Shown piece after piece: positions 49,792 through 58,132 of a stretch of 64,000 nt of DNA. The notes under the pieces were generated by a model. The model ran no database searches, had not been told where the DNA came from, and saw only the letters and a list, made by a program, of their open reading frames with translations. Numbering within the stretch: the stretch's first letter is position 1; each line of letters opens with the position of its first letter. A program made the translations under genes and the position numbers. This DNA comes from Thiofaba sp039822285. GTDB lineage: Bacteria; Pseudomonadota; Gammaproteobacteria; Halothiobacillales; Halothiobacillaceae. The stretch is from positions 62,001 to 126,000 of the forward strand of contig NZ_JBAJEY010000003.1 of assembly GCF_039822285.1 (NCBI RefSeq), read 5' to 3'.

Positions 49792-50598
49792 ATGCTCAAG
49801 CGCACTATCCTGATCCTGCTCGCCCTCGTCCTCGGTTCGTCCCAGCCCCTCCTGGCCGATGACGCCAACCCCTTTCCCTTCCGCAAGAACCACCCCCAGG
49901 TCCAGGTGATCGAAACGGGGGAGCTGACGGCAAAATTCGACCAGTACACCATCATCGATGTCCGCTCACCCTTCGAATTCGACATCATGCGCATCAAGGG
50001 TGCCCAGAACATCCCGGTGTCCCAGCCCGATTTCGCCGAGAAGGTCAAGGCGCTGCACCAGAAGAGCGGCAAACCGATGGTCTTCTACTGCAACGGCCAT
50101 ACCTGCGAGAAGGCCTACCAGGCGGCCACCAAGGCCCGCCAGATGGCCGGGGTGGAGCGTGCCATAGCCTATGACGGCGGCATCTTCGACTGGGCCAAGA
50201 ACAACCCGAAACTGACCCAGCTGCTGGACAAGCCGGAACTCGACCCGAAGGCGCTGATCACGGAGGACAAATTCAAGGCCCATCTGCTCGAGCCGCAGGA
50301 ATTCATCGACCGTGCCCGGGCTCACCCCGCCGCCCCGATCATCGACCTGCGCGATACCTTCCAGAGCGACGGCATCTCGCTCTTTGCCACCCGCGACATC
50401 CGCACCGGCTTCGACATTCCCAAGCTCAAGGCCATCCTCAACGAGGCCAAGCAGAAAGGTCACACGGCGTTCATCTACGATGCCGCCGGGCATCAGATCA
50501 AAAACGTGCAATACCTCGTCGAGGACATGGGCCTGAAGGACTACTTCTTCATGAAGGACGGTATGGTGGGGTATTACGCCATGATCCGGCAAAAATAA
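49792..50598 (+). CDS. Exported rhodanese-like protein with two rhodanese folds
   Basis: A 268-residue periplasmic protein: signal peptide MLKRTILILLALVLGSSQPL ending at LLA-DD. The first rhodanese domain (about 40-140) has IIDVRSPFEFDIMRIKGAQN and the active-site loop FYCNGHTCEKA with an intact Cys. The second half (about 165-265) has a degenerate rhodanese-like fold starting PAAPIIDLRDTFQSD without a clear catalytic cysteine. AAGGAG lies 6 nt before the ATG. Sulfur transfer or a structural role is possible; the substrate is unknown. Confidence 0.86.
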   Translation: MLKRTILILLALVLGSSQPLLADDANPFPFRKNHPQVQVIETGELTAKFDQYTIIDVRSPFEFDIMRIKGAQNIPVSQPDFAEKVKALHQKSGKPMVFYCNGHTCEKAYQAATKARQMAGVERAIAYDGGIFDWAKNNPKLTQLLDKPELDPKALITEDKFKAHLLEPQEFIDRARAHPAAPIIDLRDTFQSDGISLFATRDIRTGFDIPKLKAILNEAKQKGHTAFIYDAAGHQIKNVQYLVEDMGLKDYFFMKDGMVGYYAMIRQK

Positions 50599-50621
50599 GC
50601 AGGCGCGGCCCGAAGCAGATT

Positions 50622-50778
50622 GTTTCAAAAGGGCTGTCCTGCCCTTTTGAAACTCGCCTCGTCGCGGCACACGCCCGCGACGGGCTCCGAGACTCAATCA
50701 CTTGCTGTGATTGAGTCTCGGGCGAGACATCCCTGGCTCGCATTTCCAGGCTGTTTCAAAGAGTTTTGAAACAGCCTG
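50622..50778. repeat. Three consecutive perfect hairpins between convergent genes
   Basis: Hairpin 1: GTTTCAAAAGGGC with its exact complement, 6-nt loop (50622-50653). Hairpin 2: 15 bp around CGAGACTCAATCAC, 5-nt loop (50687-50721). Hairpin 3: CAGGCTGTTTCAAA with its complement, 4-nt loop (50747-50778). Hairpins 1 and 3 share GTTTCAAA. None has a clear T-run. They fill the 224-bp gap between the rhodanese and lolD genes, so one role may be bidirectional termination. Confidence 0.85.
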
Positions 50779-50822
50779 AAAGACGGGCCTCCTCAGCACC
50801 TCAGCATGGATGACGTGCGGCG

Positions 50823-51524
50823 TCAGCCCTCGCCTTCCAGCGCCCCGTCACGCATGCGCAGCACCCGGTCCATACGGCCGGCGAGGCCAAGATCGTGAGT
50901 CACCACCACCAAGGCCGTGCCCTGCTCGGCGTTCAGCTCCATGAGCAGGTCGAACATGGCGCCCGCGTTGCGGGAATCGAGGTTGCCAGTCGGCTCGTCC
51001 GCCAACACGGCCCGGGGACGGGTAACCAGCGCGCGGGCCAGGGCGGTGCGCTGACGCTCGCCGCCGGACAGTTCGCCCGGCTTGTGCTGCAGGCGGTGGC
51101 CAAGGCCGACGCGCTCGAGCATGACTGCCGCCTGCTCGCGCGCAAGGCCCACATGCTCGCCGCGAATCAACAGCGGCATGGCGACGTTCTCCAGCGCGGA
51201 GAACTCGGGCAGCAGGTGGTGGAACTGGTAGACGAAGCCGAGCATGGCGTTGCGCACGCGTCCGCGCTCCTTGTCCGACATGCGCGCGAGGTCGCGCCCC
51301 TGCAGCAGGATCTCACCGCTGCTCGGCACGTCCAGCCCGCCCATCAGCTGCAGCAGGCTGCTCTTGCCTGCGCCGGAGGGGCCGACGATGGCCACGCGCT
51401 CGCCGGCCGCAATCGCAAGATTGACGCCGCGCAACACCTCGACCTTGAGCTTGCCCTCGGCGTAGGTCTTGCCCACACCGACGCACTGGATCACAGCTTC
51501 GTGCATCATGGACGCCTCACTCAT
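50823..51524 (-). CDS. lolD: Lipoprotein-releasing ABC transporter ATPase LolD
   Basis: ATPase of the LolCDE complex, which extracts mature lipoproteins from the inner membrane for LolA. The 233-residue protein starts MSEASMMHEAVIQCVGVGKT at 51524. Walker A is GPSGAGKSSLLQLMGGLD, followed by the LolD-type YQFHHLLPEFSALENV, signature LSGGERQRTALARAL and Walker B AVLADEPTGNLD. Its start overlaps the lolC stop in an ATGAGTGA arrangement (8 bp), so translation is coupled. Confidence 0.95.
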   Translation of the reverse strand: MSEASMMHEAVIQCVGVGKTYAEGKLKVEVLRGVNLAIAAGERVAIVGPSGAGKSSLLQLMGGLDVPSSGEILLQGRDLARMSDKERGRVRNAMLGFVYQFHHLLPEFSALENVAMPLLIRGEHVGLAREQAAVMLERVGLGHRLQHKPGELSGGERQRTALARALVTRPRAVLADEPTGNLDSRNAGAMFDLLMELNAEQGTALVVVTHDLGLAGRMDRVLRMRDGALEGEG

Positions 51525-52764
51525 AGCGCAGGGCCTCCACGGGCTGGGTACGTGCGGCACGCCAGGCCGGGTACAGGGTGGCGAGGATGGAAAGGCCGAA
51601 GGACAGGGCGGCGATGCGCACCACGTCGCTCAACTGCACATCCGAGGGCAGCTCGCTGATGTAGTAGACATCAGCCGGCAGGAACTGGATGCCGAGAGTG
51701 TGCTCGAGCCAAGGCACCAGGGTGTCGACGTTGAGCGCCAGGCTCAAGCCGCCGATCAGCCCCAGCAGGGTGCCAACCACGCCGATCAGGGTGCCCTGCA
51801 CCATGAAGATGGTCATCACCGAACCGGGCGAGGCGCCAAGGGTGCGCAGGATGGCGATGTCGGCCTGCTTGTCGGTGACCACCATCACCAGGGTGGAGAC
51901 GATGTTGAACGCCGCCACGGCGACGATCAGGGCAAGAATGATGAACATCGCCGTGCGCTCGGTCTTCACCGCGCGGAAGAAGTTGGCGTGGCGACGGGTC
52001 CAGTCGCTGACCCAGTATTCCGCCCCCAGCTCGGCCGCGAGCTCGCGGTTCAGACGCGGTGCGGCGAACATGTCGTCCAGCTTCAGCCGCACACCGTTGA
52101 CCGCCGTCCCCAGGCGATAAAGCTTCTGCGCATCCTCCAGGTGAATGAAGGCCGTGCCCCGGTCGAATTCATACATGCCCACCTCGAACAGGCCGACCAC
52201 GGTGAAGCGGCGCTCGCGCAGCAGCGCCCCCACGGGGGTGACCGCGATGTTGGAGGTGATCAGCATGAGCGAATCGCCCACGCCCACGCCGAGCGCATCC
52301 GCCAGCTCCCGCCCGAGCACGATACCGTATTCGCCGGGCTTGAGGTCCTCAAGCCGGCCGGCCTTCATGTGCTCGCCCACGTCGGTAACCGTAGCCTCAA
52401 GCGTAGGGTCGATGCCGCGCACAATGGCCCCGCTCACCGCCGAGGGCTGGGACAGCATCGCCTCCGCCTGAGTATACGGCGCGGCTGCCGCCACACCTCC
52501 GCGTGTCTGCACGCGTTTGATGACCCCCTGCCAGTCCTCCAGCCGCTCGCCCGGGCCGGTGATGGTCAGGTGGGAGGCCATGCCGAGGATGCGCTCGCGC
52601 AGCTCCTTCTCGAAGCCATTCATGACCGACAGCACGGTGATCAGTGCGGTCACACCCACCGCGATGCCAAGGATCGAGGTCAGCGAGATGAAGGAAATGA
52701 AGTGATTGCGGCGCTTGGCGCGCGTGTAACGCAGGCCGATGAAAAGTTCGAACGGGCGAAACAT
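51517..52764 (-). CDS. lolC: Lipoprotein-releasing ABC transporter permease LolC/E
   Basis: Membrane subunit of the Lol export complex. The 415-residue length is that of LolC/LolE. It starts MFRPFELFIGLRYTRAKRRN and has four membrane segments: about residues 25-50, 270-295 (FIILALIVAVAAFNIVSTLV), 315-345 and 380-400. The large periplasmic domain lies between the first and second, and the FtsX-family end is YPAWRAARTQPVEALRYE. Only one permease gene is present beside lolD, consistent with a LolF-type homodimer rather than LolC plus LolE, unless another lies elsewhere. Confidence 0.93.
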   Translation of the reverse strand: MFRPFELFIGLRYTRAKRRNHFISFISLTSILGIAVGVTALITVLSVMNGFEKELRERILGMASHLTITGPGERLEDWQGVIKRVQTRGGVAAAAPYTQAEAMLSQPSAVSGAIVRGIDPTLEATVTDVGEHMKAGRLEDLKPGEYGIVLGRELADALGVGVGDSLMLITSNIAVTPVGALLRERRFTVVGLFEVGMYEFDRGTAFIHLEDAQKLYRLGTAVNGVRLKLDDMFAAPRLNRELAAELGAEYWVSDWTRRHANFFRAVKTERTAMFIILALIVAVAAFNIVSTLVMVVTDKQADIAILRTLGASPGSVMTIFMVQGTLIGVVGTLLGLIGGLSLALNVDTLVPWLEHTLGIQFLPADVYYISELPSDVQLSDVVRIAALSFGLSILATLYPAWRAARTQPVEALRYE

Positions 52765-52864
52765 GGTGATGCCGTCTAGAATAAGACCCGAATGATAGCC
52801 TGAAAGCCGTATTTCATGGCCTGCCAAGGATTGCTGAACCTGACACCGTGCCGGAGAACCCGCC

Positions 52865-53128
52865 ATGCGCCTGACCACTCCCCTGCTGACCCTGGCCCTG
52901 TGTGCCACCATCCCGGCCACACACGCTGTCCCCCCTGTGCCCGAGCGCGGGCAGTCGATGAACTCCGTCCTCAGGCATTACGGCGAGCCACAGCAGCGGA
53001 TCGCGGCGGTCGGCAAGCCGCCGATCTCACGCTGGGTCTATCCTGAATTCACCGTCTACTTCGAGCATCACCACACCATCCACAGCGTCCTGCACCAGAA
53101 ACGGGCTCAGACCGCTGAGACCCGCTAA
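52865..53128 (+). CDS. Small exported protein of unknown function
   Basis: An 87-residue protein with a signal peptide (MRLTTPLLTLALCATIPATH, cleavage near THA-V). The mature part has RGQSMNSVLRHYGEPQQRI followed by VGKPPISRWVYPEFTVYFEH. The pattern RG-x-S-M-x2-V-x3-YG-EP is reminiscent of the SmpA/BamE-type repeat, but the rest does not match BamE and there is no lipobox. I do not recognise a named family. It is divergent from lolC and followed 29 bp later by the DUF2892 gene. Confidence 0.72.
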   Translation: MRLTTPLLTLALCATIPATHAVPPVPERGQSMNSVLRHYGEPQQRIAAVGKPPISRWVYPEFTVYFEHHHTIHSVLHQKRAQTAETR

Positions 53129-53157
53129 CCCGCTCATCACCCACAGGAGTTACGACC

Positions 53158-53364
53158 ATGAAAGCCAATGTCGGTTTCGTTGACATGTTCATCCGCATCT
53201 TTGCGGGAGTCGTCCTGATCGGACTCGCCATCGCCGGCGTCATCGGCTGGTGGGGCTATATCGGCATCGTGCCGCTGCTCACCGGTCTGATGAAGTTCTG
53301 CCCAGCCTATTCCATCCTTGGCATCAGCACGAAGAGCAAGGAAGAGTCCGGCGAGTCGCACTGA
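53158..53364 (+). CDS. DUF2892 membrane protein
   Basis: A 68-residue protein: MKANVGFVDMFIRIFAGVVL and IGLAIAGVIGWWGYIGIVPL form two closely spaced membrane helices, followed by the hallmark LTGLMKFCPAYSILGIST of DUF2892 (also found fused to rhodanese in YgaP). The conserved Cys in KFCPAY is present. An AGGAG site precedes the ATG. A clear terminator follows. The function is unproven; a link to sulfur metabolism is suggested in other genomes by rhodanese neighbours, and a rhodanese gene lies 2.6 kb upstream here. Confidence 0.85.
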   Translation: MKANVGFVDMFIRIFAGVVLIGLAIAGVIGWWGYIGIVPLLTGLMKFCPAYSILGISTKSKEESGESH

Positions 53365-53385
53365 GCGATCGACCTGAATACAAAG

Positions 53386-53415
53386 ACACCCCGCACTGCG
53401 GGGTGTTTTGTTTCT
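53386..53415 (+). terminator. Rho-independent terminator after the DUF2892 gene
   Basis: A perfect 9-bp stem ACACCCCGC / GCGGGGTGT with a 3-nt loop, followed directly by TTTGTTTCTT. It is 21 bp beyond the DUF2892 stop codon. It also lies just 3' of the convergent gene at 53441, though the T-run favours the plus strand. Confidence 0.88.
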
Positions 53416-53440
53416 TAGACCAAGGCGACTGGCCCGGGAC

Positions 53441-53941
53441 TCATATCTCCCGATCGGGTTCCTGGCCCAGGAACTCTTCGGCCAGGGCGTTTTCGCCGTG
53501 GATGGCAATCAGCTCATCGAGCTCCGCGAGCAGGGAGTCGTCCTCGTCCGGGTCGATCATGCCCCGGCCGACCAGCGTGGAGGTCAGCCCAGACAACATG
53601 GCCTTGCGCACCGCGCCGAGGGTCGGCACACGCAAGGTCTGCATCGCCTCCTCGATCACCCGGCCGAGATTGTCGCTCACCGGGGCCTGGATGAAATTGG
53701 TGGCGAGGGCATCGCTGCCGAACTCCTCCATCGCGGCCTCCAGCTCACCATAGAGGGCCTCGCGGTTTTCGAGGTCGAGCCGTCCCTCCGCCTCGAGTTC
53801 ATCAACCAGCCCCTCATGCATGGCCTGCATGACGCTTCCCAGGGTCACCGGCTGCTCCATCTCCGGATCATTCGCCACGTGCACGAGGATCTCTCGCAGC
53901 AGCGGCCCAATCCGACCCGGCACATCGATGTTGATGCCCAT
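53441..53941 (-). CDS. Conserved-looking soluble acidic protein, function unknown
   Basis: A 166-residue protein starting MGINIDVPGRIGPLLREILV with GAGGAG 7 nt upstream. It is acidic and predicted mostly helical, with no signal peptide or membrane segment. Repeated DELEAEGRLDLENREALYGE and DDSLLAELDELIAIHGENA segments suggest two related helical halves, each ending with a Leu-rich amphipathic helix. I do not recognise the family. Its start region is 94 bp from the divergent mfd start, so a shared regulatory region is possible. Confidence 0.72.
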   Translation of the reverse strand: MGINIDVPGRIGPLLREILVHVANDPEMEQPVTLGSVMQAMHEGLVDELEAEGRLDLENREALYGELEAAMEEFGSDALATNFIQAPVSDNLGRVIEEAMQTLRVPTLGAVRKAMLSGLTSTLVGRGMIDPDEDDSLLAELDELIAIHGENALAEEFLGQEPDREI

Positions 53942-54035
53942 GGCACTCTCCTCGCTTGTGTGGCTTTTCAAGACTGAGCATAGACCACATTCCGCCGGCA
54001 TTCAGGGCCATCCCCGTTCGTGGGACAATACGCAC

Positions 54036-57000
54036 ATGAAGACATCCGCCCACGCCCTCATCACCGCCCCCCTGCCCCTGCGCCCGCGCGATCCGCTCTA
54101 CTGGCGGCGCCCGCCTGGCGCGGCGCTCGCCCTCCTGCTGGCGGAAACGGCCAGGCGGCATGAGGGCCCACTGCTGCTGATTGCCCCCGGCATGCAGGAT
54201 GCCTACCGCTTGGAAGCCGAACTGGGCTTCTTCCTCGACCAGGCGGGCGTGCCGGTCATGGTCTTTCCGGACACCGAGACCCTGCCCTACGACCTGTTCT
54301 CCCCCCATCAGGACCTGGTCGCGCAGAGGCTCGCGACCCTCGACCGCCTGCCGGACCTCAAGCAGGGGGTGGTGATCGTCTCCATTCCGGCCCTGCTGAC
54401 ACGCCTGCCGCCGACGAACTACGTGCGCGGTCGCACCATCCAGTTGCGCAAGGGCCAGCGGCTGGATGTCGAGGCCTTTCGCCAGCGCCTGAGCGATGCC
54501 GGCTACCGCTCGGTGGCTCAGGTGATGGAGCATGGCGAGTTCGCCGTGCGCGGCGCCATCCTCGACCTGTTCCCCAGCGGCCAGGCCCTGCCGGTGCGGG
54601 TGGACCTGTTCGACGATGAAATCGAATCCCTGCGCCTGTTCGACCCGGAGACCCAGCGCAGCCTCGAGACGATCGAGGCGCTGAATCTGCTGCCCGCGCG
54701 GGAGTACCCGCTGGACGAGGACGGCATCAAACATGCGCGCAAGGCCTGGGGACACTATTTCGACACCTCCGGACGCGACCTCCTTCGCCAGCTGCAGCAG
54801 GGCCTGCCCTTTCCCGGCATCGAATACTACCTACCGCTGTTCTTCGATGGCCTGGCCACCCTGTTCGATTACCTGCCCGCCAAGACGGTCTGCCTGAGCC
54901 TACCGGGTCTTGAGGCGGCCGCGGACGACTTCTGGCGCGAGGCGCAGGAGCGTTACGAGCAACGCCGCCACGACCGCGAACGCCCCCTGTTGCCGCCGGA
55001 GATGCTGTTCATCTCCAAAGACCAGCTTGGCACCCTGCTGCACGAGCGCCTGCAGGTGCGCATCCTCGCCGAGGACGACCCGAACTTCCCGCAGGCCACC
55101 CGCTTCCCCTTCCAGCCGCTTCCCGAGCTTGGCTGGCAGGCGCGGGCCGAGGACCCCGCGCAGCGCCTGCGCAGCTTTGTGGAAGAGATCGACGGCAAGC
55201 TGCTGCTGACCGCCGAGTCCCCCGGCCGCCGCGAGGCCCTCGGAGATCTGCTGCGCCGTCATGGCTTGAGCTTTGACACGGTGGACGGTTGGTCCGCCTT
55301 CCTCGCGAGCGACAAGCGCCTGCTGATCAGCGTTGCGCCGCTGGAGGAGGGGCTACTTCTCCCCTCGCCCTCCAAGGGAGAGGGGCCGGGGGAGAGGGTG
55401 AAGAGCGTTGGCCACGAAGCAGCCAACGCCAGCGCCTCCCCCTCTCCCCAACCCTCCCCCCCCAAGGGGGAGGGGGTGTCTATTGCCCTCATCAGCGAGA
55501 CCCATCTCTTCGCCGAGCGCGTGGCCCAGCGGGGCAAGCGGGTCAAACGCACGCGCGATGCCGAGAGCGTCATCCACAACCTCACCGAACTGGCCGAGGG
55601 CGCACCGGTGGTCCACGAGGACCACGGCGTGGGACGCTACCGTGGCCTGACCGTGCTGGAGGTCGGCGGACTCAAGCAGGAGTTCCTCACCCTCGAATAC
55701 GCCGGGGGGGATCGCATCTACGTCCCCGTCACCAGCCTGCACCTGATCAGCCGCTACACCGGCGCAAGCCCCGAGCACGCGCCGCTGCACAAGCTCGGCT
55801 CGGACGCCTGGGACAAGGCCAAGAAAAAGGCGATGGAGCAGACCCGCGACGTCGCCGCGGAGCTTCTGGACCTGCATGCCCGCCGCGCCGCGCGCAAGGG
55901 CCATGCCTTCCAGCTCGACCCCGAGGCCTATGCCCGCTTCGCCGAGGGCTTCCCGTTCGAGGAGACCGCCGACCAGCTCGCCGCCATCAGCGCGGTCATC
56001 CACGACATGACCTCCGGCAAGCCCATGGACCGCGTGGTGTGCGGCGATGTGGGCTTCGGCAAGACCGAGGTCGCCATGCGCGCGGCGTTCGTGGCCGTGC
56101 AGGATGGCCGCCAGGTCGCGGTGCTCGCCCCCACCACCCTGCTCGCCCAGCAGCACCTGCGCAACTTCCGCGACCGCTTCGCCGACTTCGCCGTGCGCAT
56201 CGAGGGCCTCTCCCGCTTCACCGCCGGCAAGGAGACCCGGCAGGTGCTGGAGGACCTGGCCGCAGGCAAGATCGACATCATCATCGGCACCCACAAGCTC
56301 ATCTCCCCGGAGGTGCGCTTCAAGAACCTTGGGCTGGTCATCATCGACGAAGAGCAGCGCTTTGGCGTGCGCCACAAGGAGCAGCTCAAGAACCTGCGCG
56401 CCGAGGTGGACCTGTTGACCATGACCGCCACCCCCATCCCGCGCACCCTCAACATGGCCCTCTCCGGCCTGCGCGAGCTGTCCATCATCGCCACCCCGCC
56501 CAAGGAGCGCCTGGCGGTGAAGACCCTGGTGACGCCATGGGACACCGCGCTGATCCGCGAGGCCATCCTGCGCGAGCTCAAACGCGGCGGGCAGGTGTAC
56601 TTCCTGCACAACGACGTCGATTCCATCGAGCGCATGACCCGCGAGCTCTCCGAGCTGATCCCCGAGGCACGTATCCATTACGCCCACGGGCAGATGCCGG
56701 AAAAGGAACTGGAACGGGTCATGGCCGACTTCTACCACCAGCGTTTCAACGTCCTGGTGAGCACCACCATCATCGAGTCAGGCATCGACATCCCCAGCGC
56801 CAACACCATCCTCATCCACCGCGCCGACAAGCTTGGACTCGCCCAGCTGCACCAGCTGCGCGGCCGGGTCGGCCGCTCCCACCACCGCGCCTACTGCTAC
56901 CTCATCACCCCGCCCAAGGGGGCGATGACGCCGGACGCCGTCAAGCGGCTGGAGGCGATCGAAAAGCTGGAGGATCTGGGCGTGGGCTTCACCCTCGCCA

Positions 57001-57608
57001 CCCATGATCTCGAGATCCGCGGCGCCGGAGAGCTTCTGGGCGAGGCGCAGAGCGGGCAGATGAACGAGGTTGGCTTCAGCCTCTACATGGAACTGTTGGA
57101 CCGTGCGGTCCGGGCCCTCAAGTCCGGCAAGCAACCCGAGCTGATGCAGCCTTTGCGCCACGGCGTGGAGGTGGACCTGCGCCTGCCCGCCCTGCTGCCG
57201 GAGGACTACGTGGCGGATGTGCACACCCGTCTGATCCTCTACAAGCGCATCGCGAGCCTCACCACGGAGCGGGAACTGGACGAGATGCGCGTCGAGCTGA
57301 TCGACCGCTTCGGCCTTTTGCCGCCCGCCGCGCAGAACCTCCTGCGCCAGGCTTTGCTTCGCATCCGCGCGCAAAAGCTCGGCATCCGCAAGCTCGAGGC
57401 CGGGCCGCAGGGCGGGCGCCTCCTGTTTGAGCCCAACCCGCCGATCGACCCTCTGCGCATCGTCCAACTGATCCAGCGCGAGCCCAAGACCTACCAGCTC
57501 GGCGGGCAGGATGCGCTGAAATTCACCGCGCCGCTGGCCGAGGCGGAGCAACGCTTCACATTCATTGAGCGCCTGCTCGAAAGATTGGGAGGAGGAGATC
57601 GGGCATGA
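54036..57608 (+). CDS. mfd: Transcription-repair coupling factor Mfd
   Basis: Removes RNA polymerase stalled at lesions and recruits UvrA. The protein is 1190 residues (E. coli 1148). The N-terminal UvrB-like domains (MVFPDTETLPYDLFSPHQDL) are followed by a CarD-like RNA-polymerase-interaction domain (HEDHGVGRYRGLTVLEVGG). The RecG-like translocase has Walker A GDVGFGKTEVAMR near residue 671, IIDEEQRFGVRHKEQLK, and TATPIPRTLNMAL. The extra length comes largely from a repeat-derived insert at about residues 441-481, between the UvrB-like module and the polymerase-interaction domain. The ATG at 54036 starts MKTSAHALITAPLPLRPRDP. Confidence 0.96.
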   Translation: MKTSAHALITAPLPLRPRDPLYWRRPPGAALALLLAETARRHEGPLLLIAPGMQDAYRLEAELGFFLDQAGVPVMVFPDTETLPYDLFSPHQDLVAQRLATLDRLPDLKQGVVIVSIPALLTRLPPTNYVRGRTIQLRKGQRLDVEAFRQRLSDAGYRSVAQVMEHGEFAVRGAILDLFPSGQALPVRVDLFDDEIESLRLFDPETQRSLETIEALNLLPAREYPLDEDGIKHARKAWGHYFDTSGRDLLRQLQQGLPFPGIEYYLPLFFDGLATLFDYLPAKTVCLSLPGLEAAADDFWREAQERYEQRRHDRERPLLPPEMLFISKDQLGTLLHERLQVRILAEDDPNFPQATRFPFQPLPELGWQARAEDPAQRLRSFVEEIDGKLLLTAESPGRREALGDLLRRHGLSFDTVDGWSAFLASDKRLLISVAPLEEGLLLPSPSKGEGPGERVKSVGHEAANASASPSPQPSPPKGEGVSIALISETHLFAERVAQRGKRVKRTRDAESVIHNLTELAEGAPVVHEDHGVGRYRGLTVLEVGGLKQEFLTLEYAGGDRIYVPVTSLHLISRYTGASPEHAPLHKLGSDAWDKAKKKAMEQTRDVAAELLDLHARRAARKGHAFQLDPEAYARFAEGFPFEETADQLAAISAVIHDMTSGKPMDRVVCGDVGFGKTEVAMRAAFVAVQDGRQVAVLAPTTLLAQQHLRNFRDRFADFAVRIEGLSRFTAGKETRQVLEDLAAGKIDIIIGTHKLISPEVRFKNLGLVIIDEEQRFGVRHKEQLKNLRAEVDLLTMTATPIPRTLNMALSGLRELSIIATPPKERLAVKTLVTPWDTALIREAILRELKRGGQVYFLHNDVDSIERMTRELSELIPEARIHYAHGQMPEKELERVMADFYHQRFNVLVSTTIIESGIDIPSANTILIHRADKLGLAQLHQLRGRVGRSHHRAYCYLITPPKGAMTPDAVKRLEAIEKLEDLGVGFTLATHDLEIRGAGELLGEAQSGQMNEVGFSLYMELLDRAVRALKSGKQPELMQPLRHGVEVDLRLPALLPEDYVADVHTRLILYKRIASLTTERELDEMRVELIDRFGLLPPAAQNLLRQALLRIRAQKLGIRKLEAGPQGGRLLFEPNPPIDPLRIVQLIQREPKTYQLGGQDALKFTAPLAEAEQRFTFIERLLERLGGGDRA
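55357..55478 (+). repeat. Composite CT-rich palindromic repeat inside mfd
   Basis: Two inverted-repeat units (55357-55404, with arms CTCCCCTCGCCCT and GGGAGAGGGG; 55435-55478, with arms CCTCCCCC and GGGGGAGGGG) flank a small palindrome GCGTTGGC / GCCAACGC. The whole block is a multiple of three in effect and is translated as Ser/Pro/Gly/Glu-rich peptide (LPSPSKGEGPGERV ... PSPQPSPPKGEGV). It belongs to the same family as the copies at 9783, 11197 and 36274. Confidence 0.75.
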
Positions 57609-58132
57609 AATGGATCACGTTGTTGTGGGCTGGATCATTGGCATGCGCTCCCGTCGGTGCGTCCTTCGCCACCATCTACAAATGCCCAGGGAAAAACGGC
57701 TCCATCGAATTTACGAGCATCCCCTGTGAGGACGGCGAACGCCGCAGCAAGGATGGATGGGTCAACCTTGAAGAAGAGCGGAAAGCTCGCGCCTTGGCCG
57801 AGCAAAAACGCCAAGAGGCGATCCAGCGCGAACTGGAACAGATGCGTTCCCAAAAGGCATCAACGTCCAAGAGTTCGCTGGGCGGGCTCGATGAAGAAAC
57901 CAGCCAACCTCAAATTCCAAATACCCCCTTTCAATGCGATGGACGAACACATTGCTCGCAAATGCGCTCATGTGAAGAAGCCATTTACTTCCTCAACCAC
58001 TGCCCCAACACCAAAATGGACGGCGACAGTGACGGGATTCCCTGTGAGGACCAGTGGTGTGGGCATGGAAGCGTGACCGATCTTGATCTGGAGCGGTGGA
58101 TAAAGCGATGGGGTCGCCATGTCCGTCGTTAA
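57605..58132 (+). CDS. Exported DUF4124/Excalibur-domain protein
   Basis: A 175-residue protein: a signal peptide (residues 1-22, MKWITLLWAGSLACAPVGAS), then a DUF4124-like segment (ATIYKCPGKNGSIEFTSIPC) and a charged coiled-coil-like stretch (about 55-90). The C-terminal Excalibur domain has CSQMRSCEEAIYFLNHCP and the calcium-loop DGDSDGIPCEDQWC, with its cysteines intact. Function is unknown; a Ca2+-binding extracytoplasmic role is expected. The ATG overlaps the mfd stop by 4 bp. The gene is noticeably less GC-rich than its neighbours, which may indicate more recent acquisition. Confidence 0.85.
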   Translation: MKWITLLWAGSLACAPVGASFATIYKCPGKNGSIEFTSIPCEDGERRSKDGWVNLEEERKARALAEQKRQEAIQRELEQMRSQKASTSKSSLGGLDEETSQPQIPNTPFQCDGRTHCSQMRSCEEAIYFLNHCPNTKMDGDSDGIPCEDQWCGHGSVTDLDLERWIKRWGRHVRR

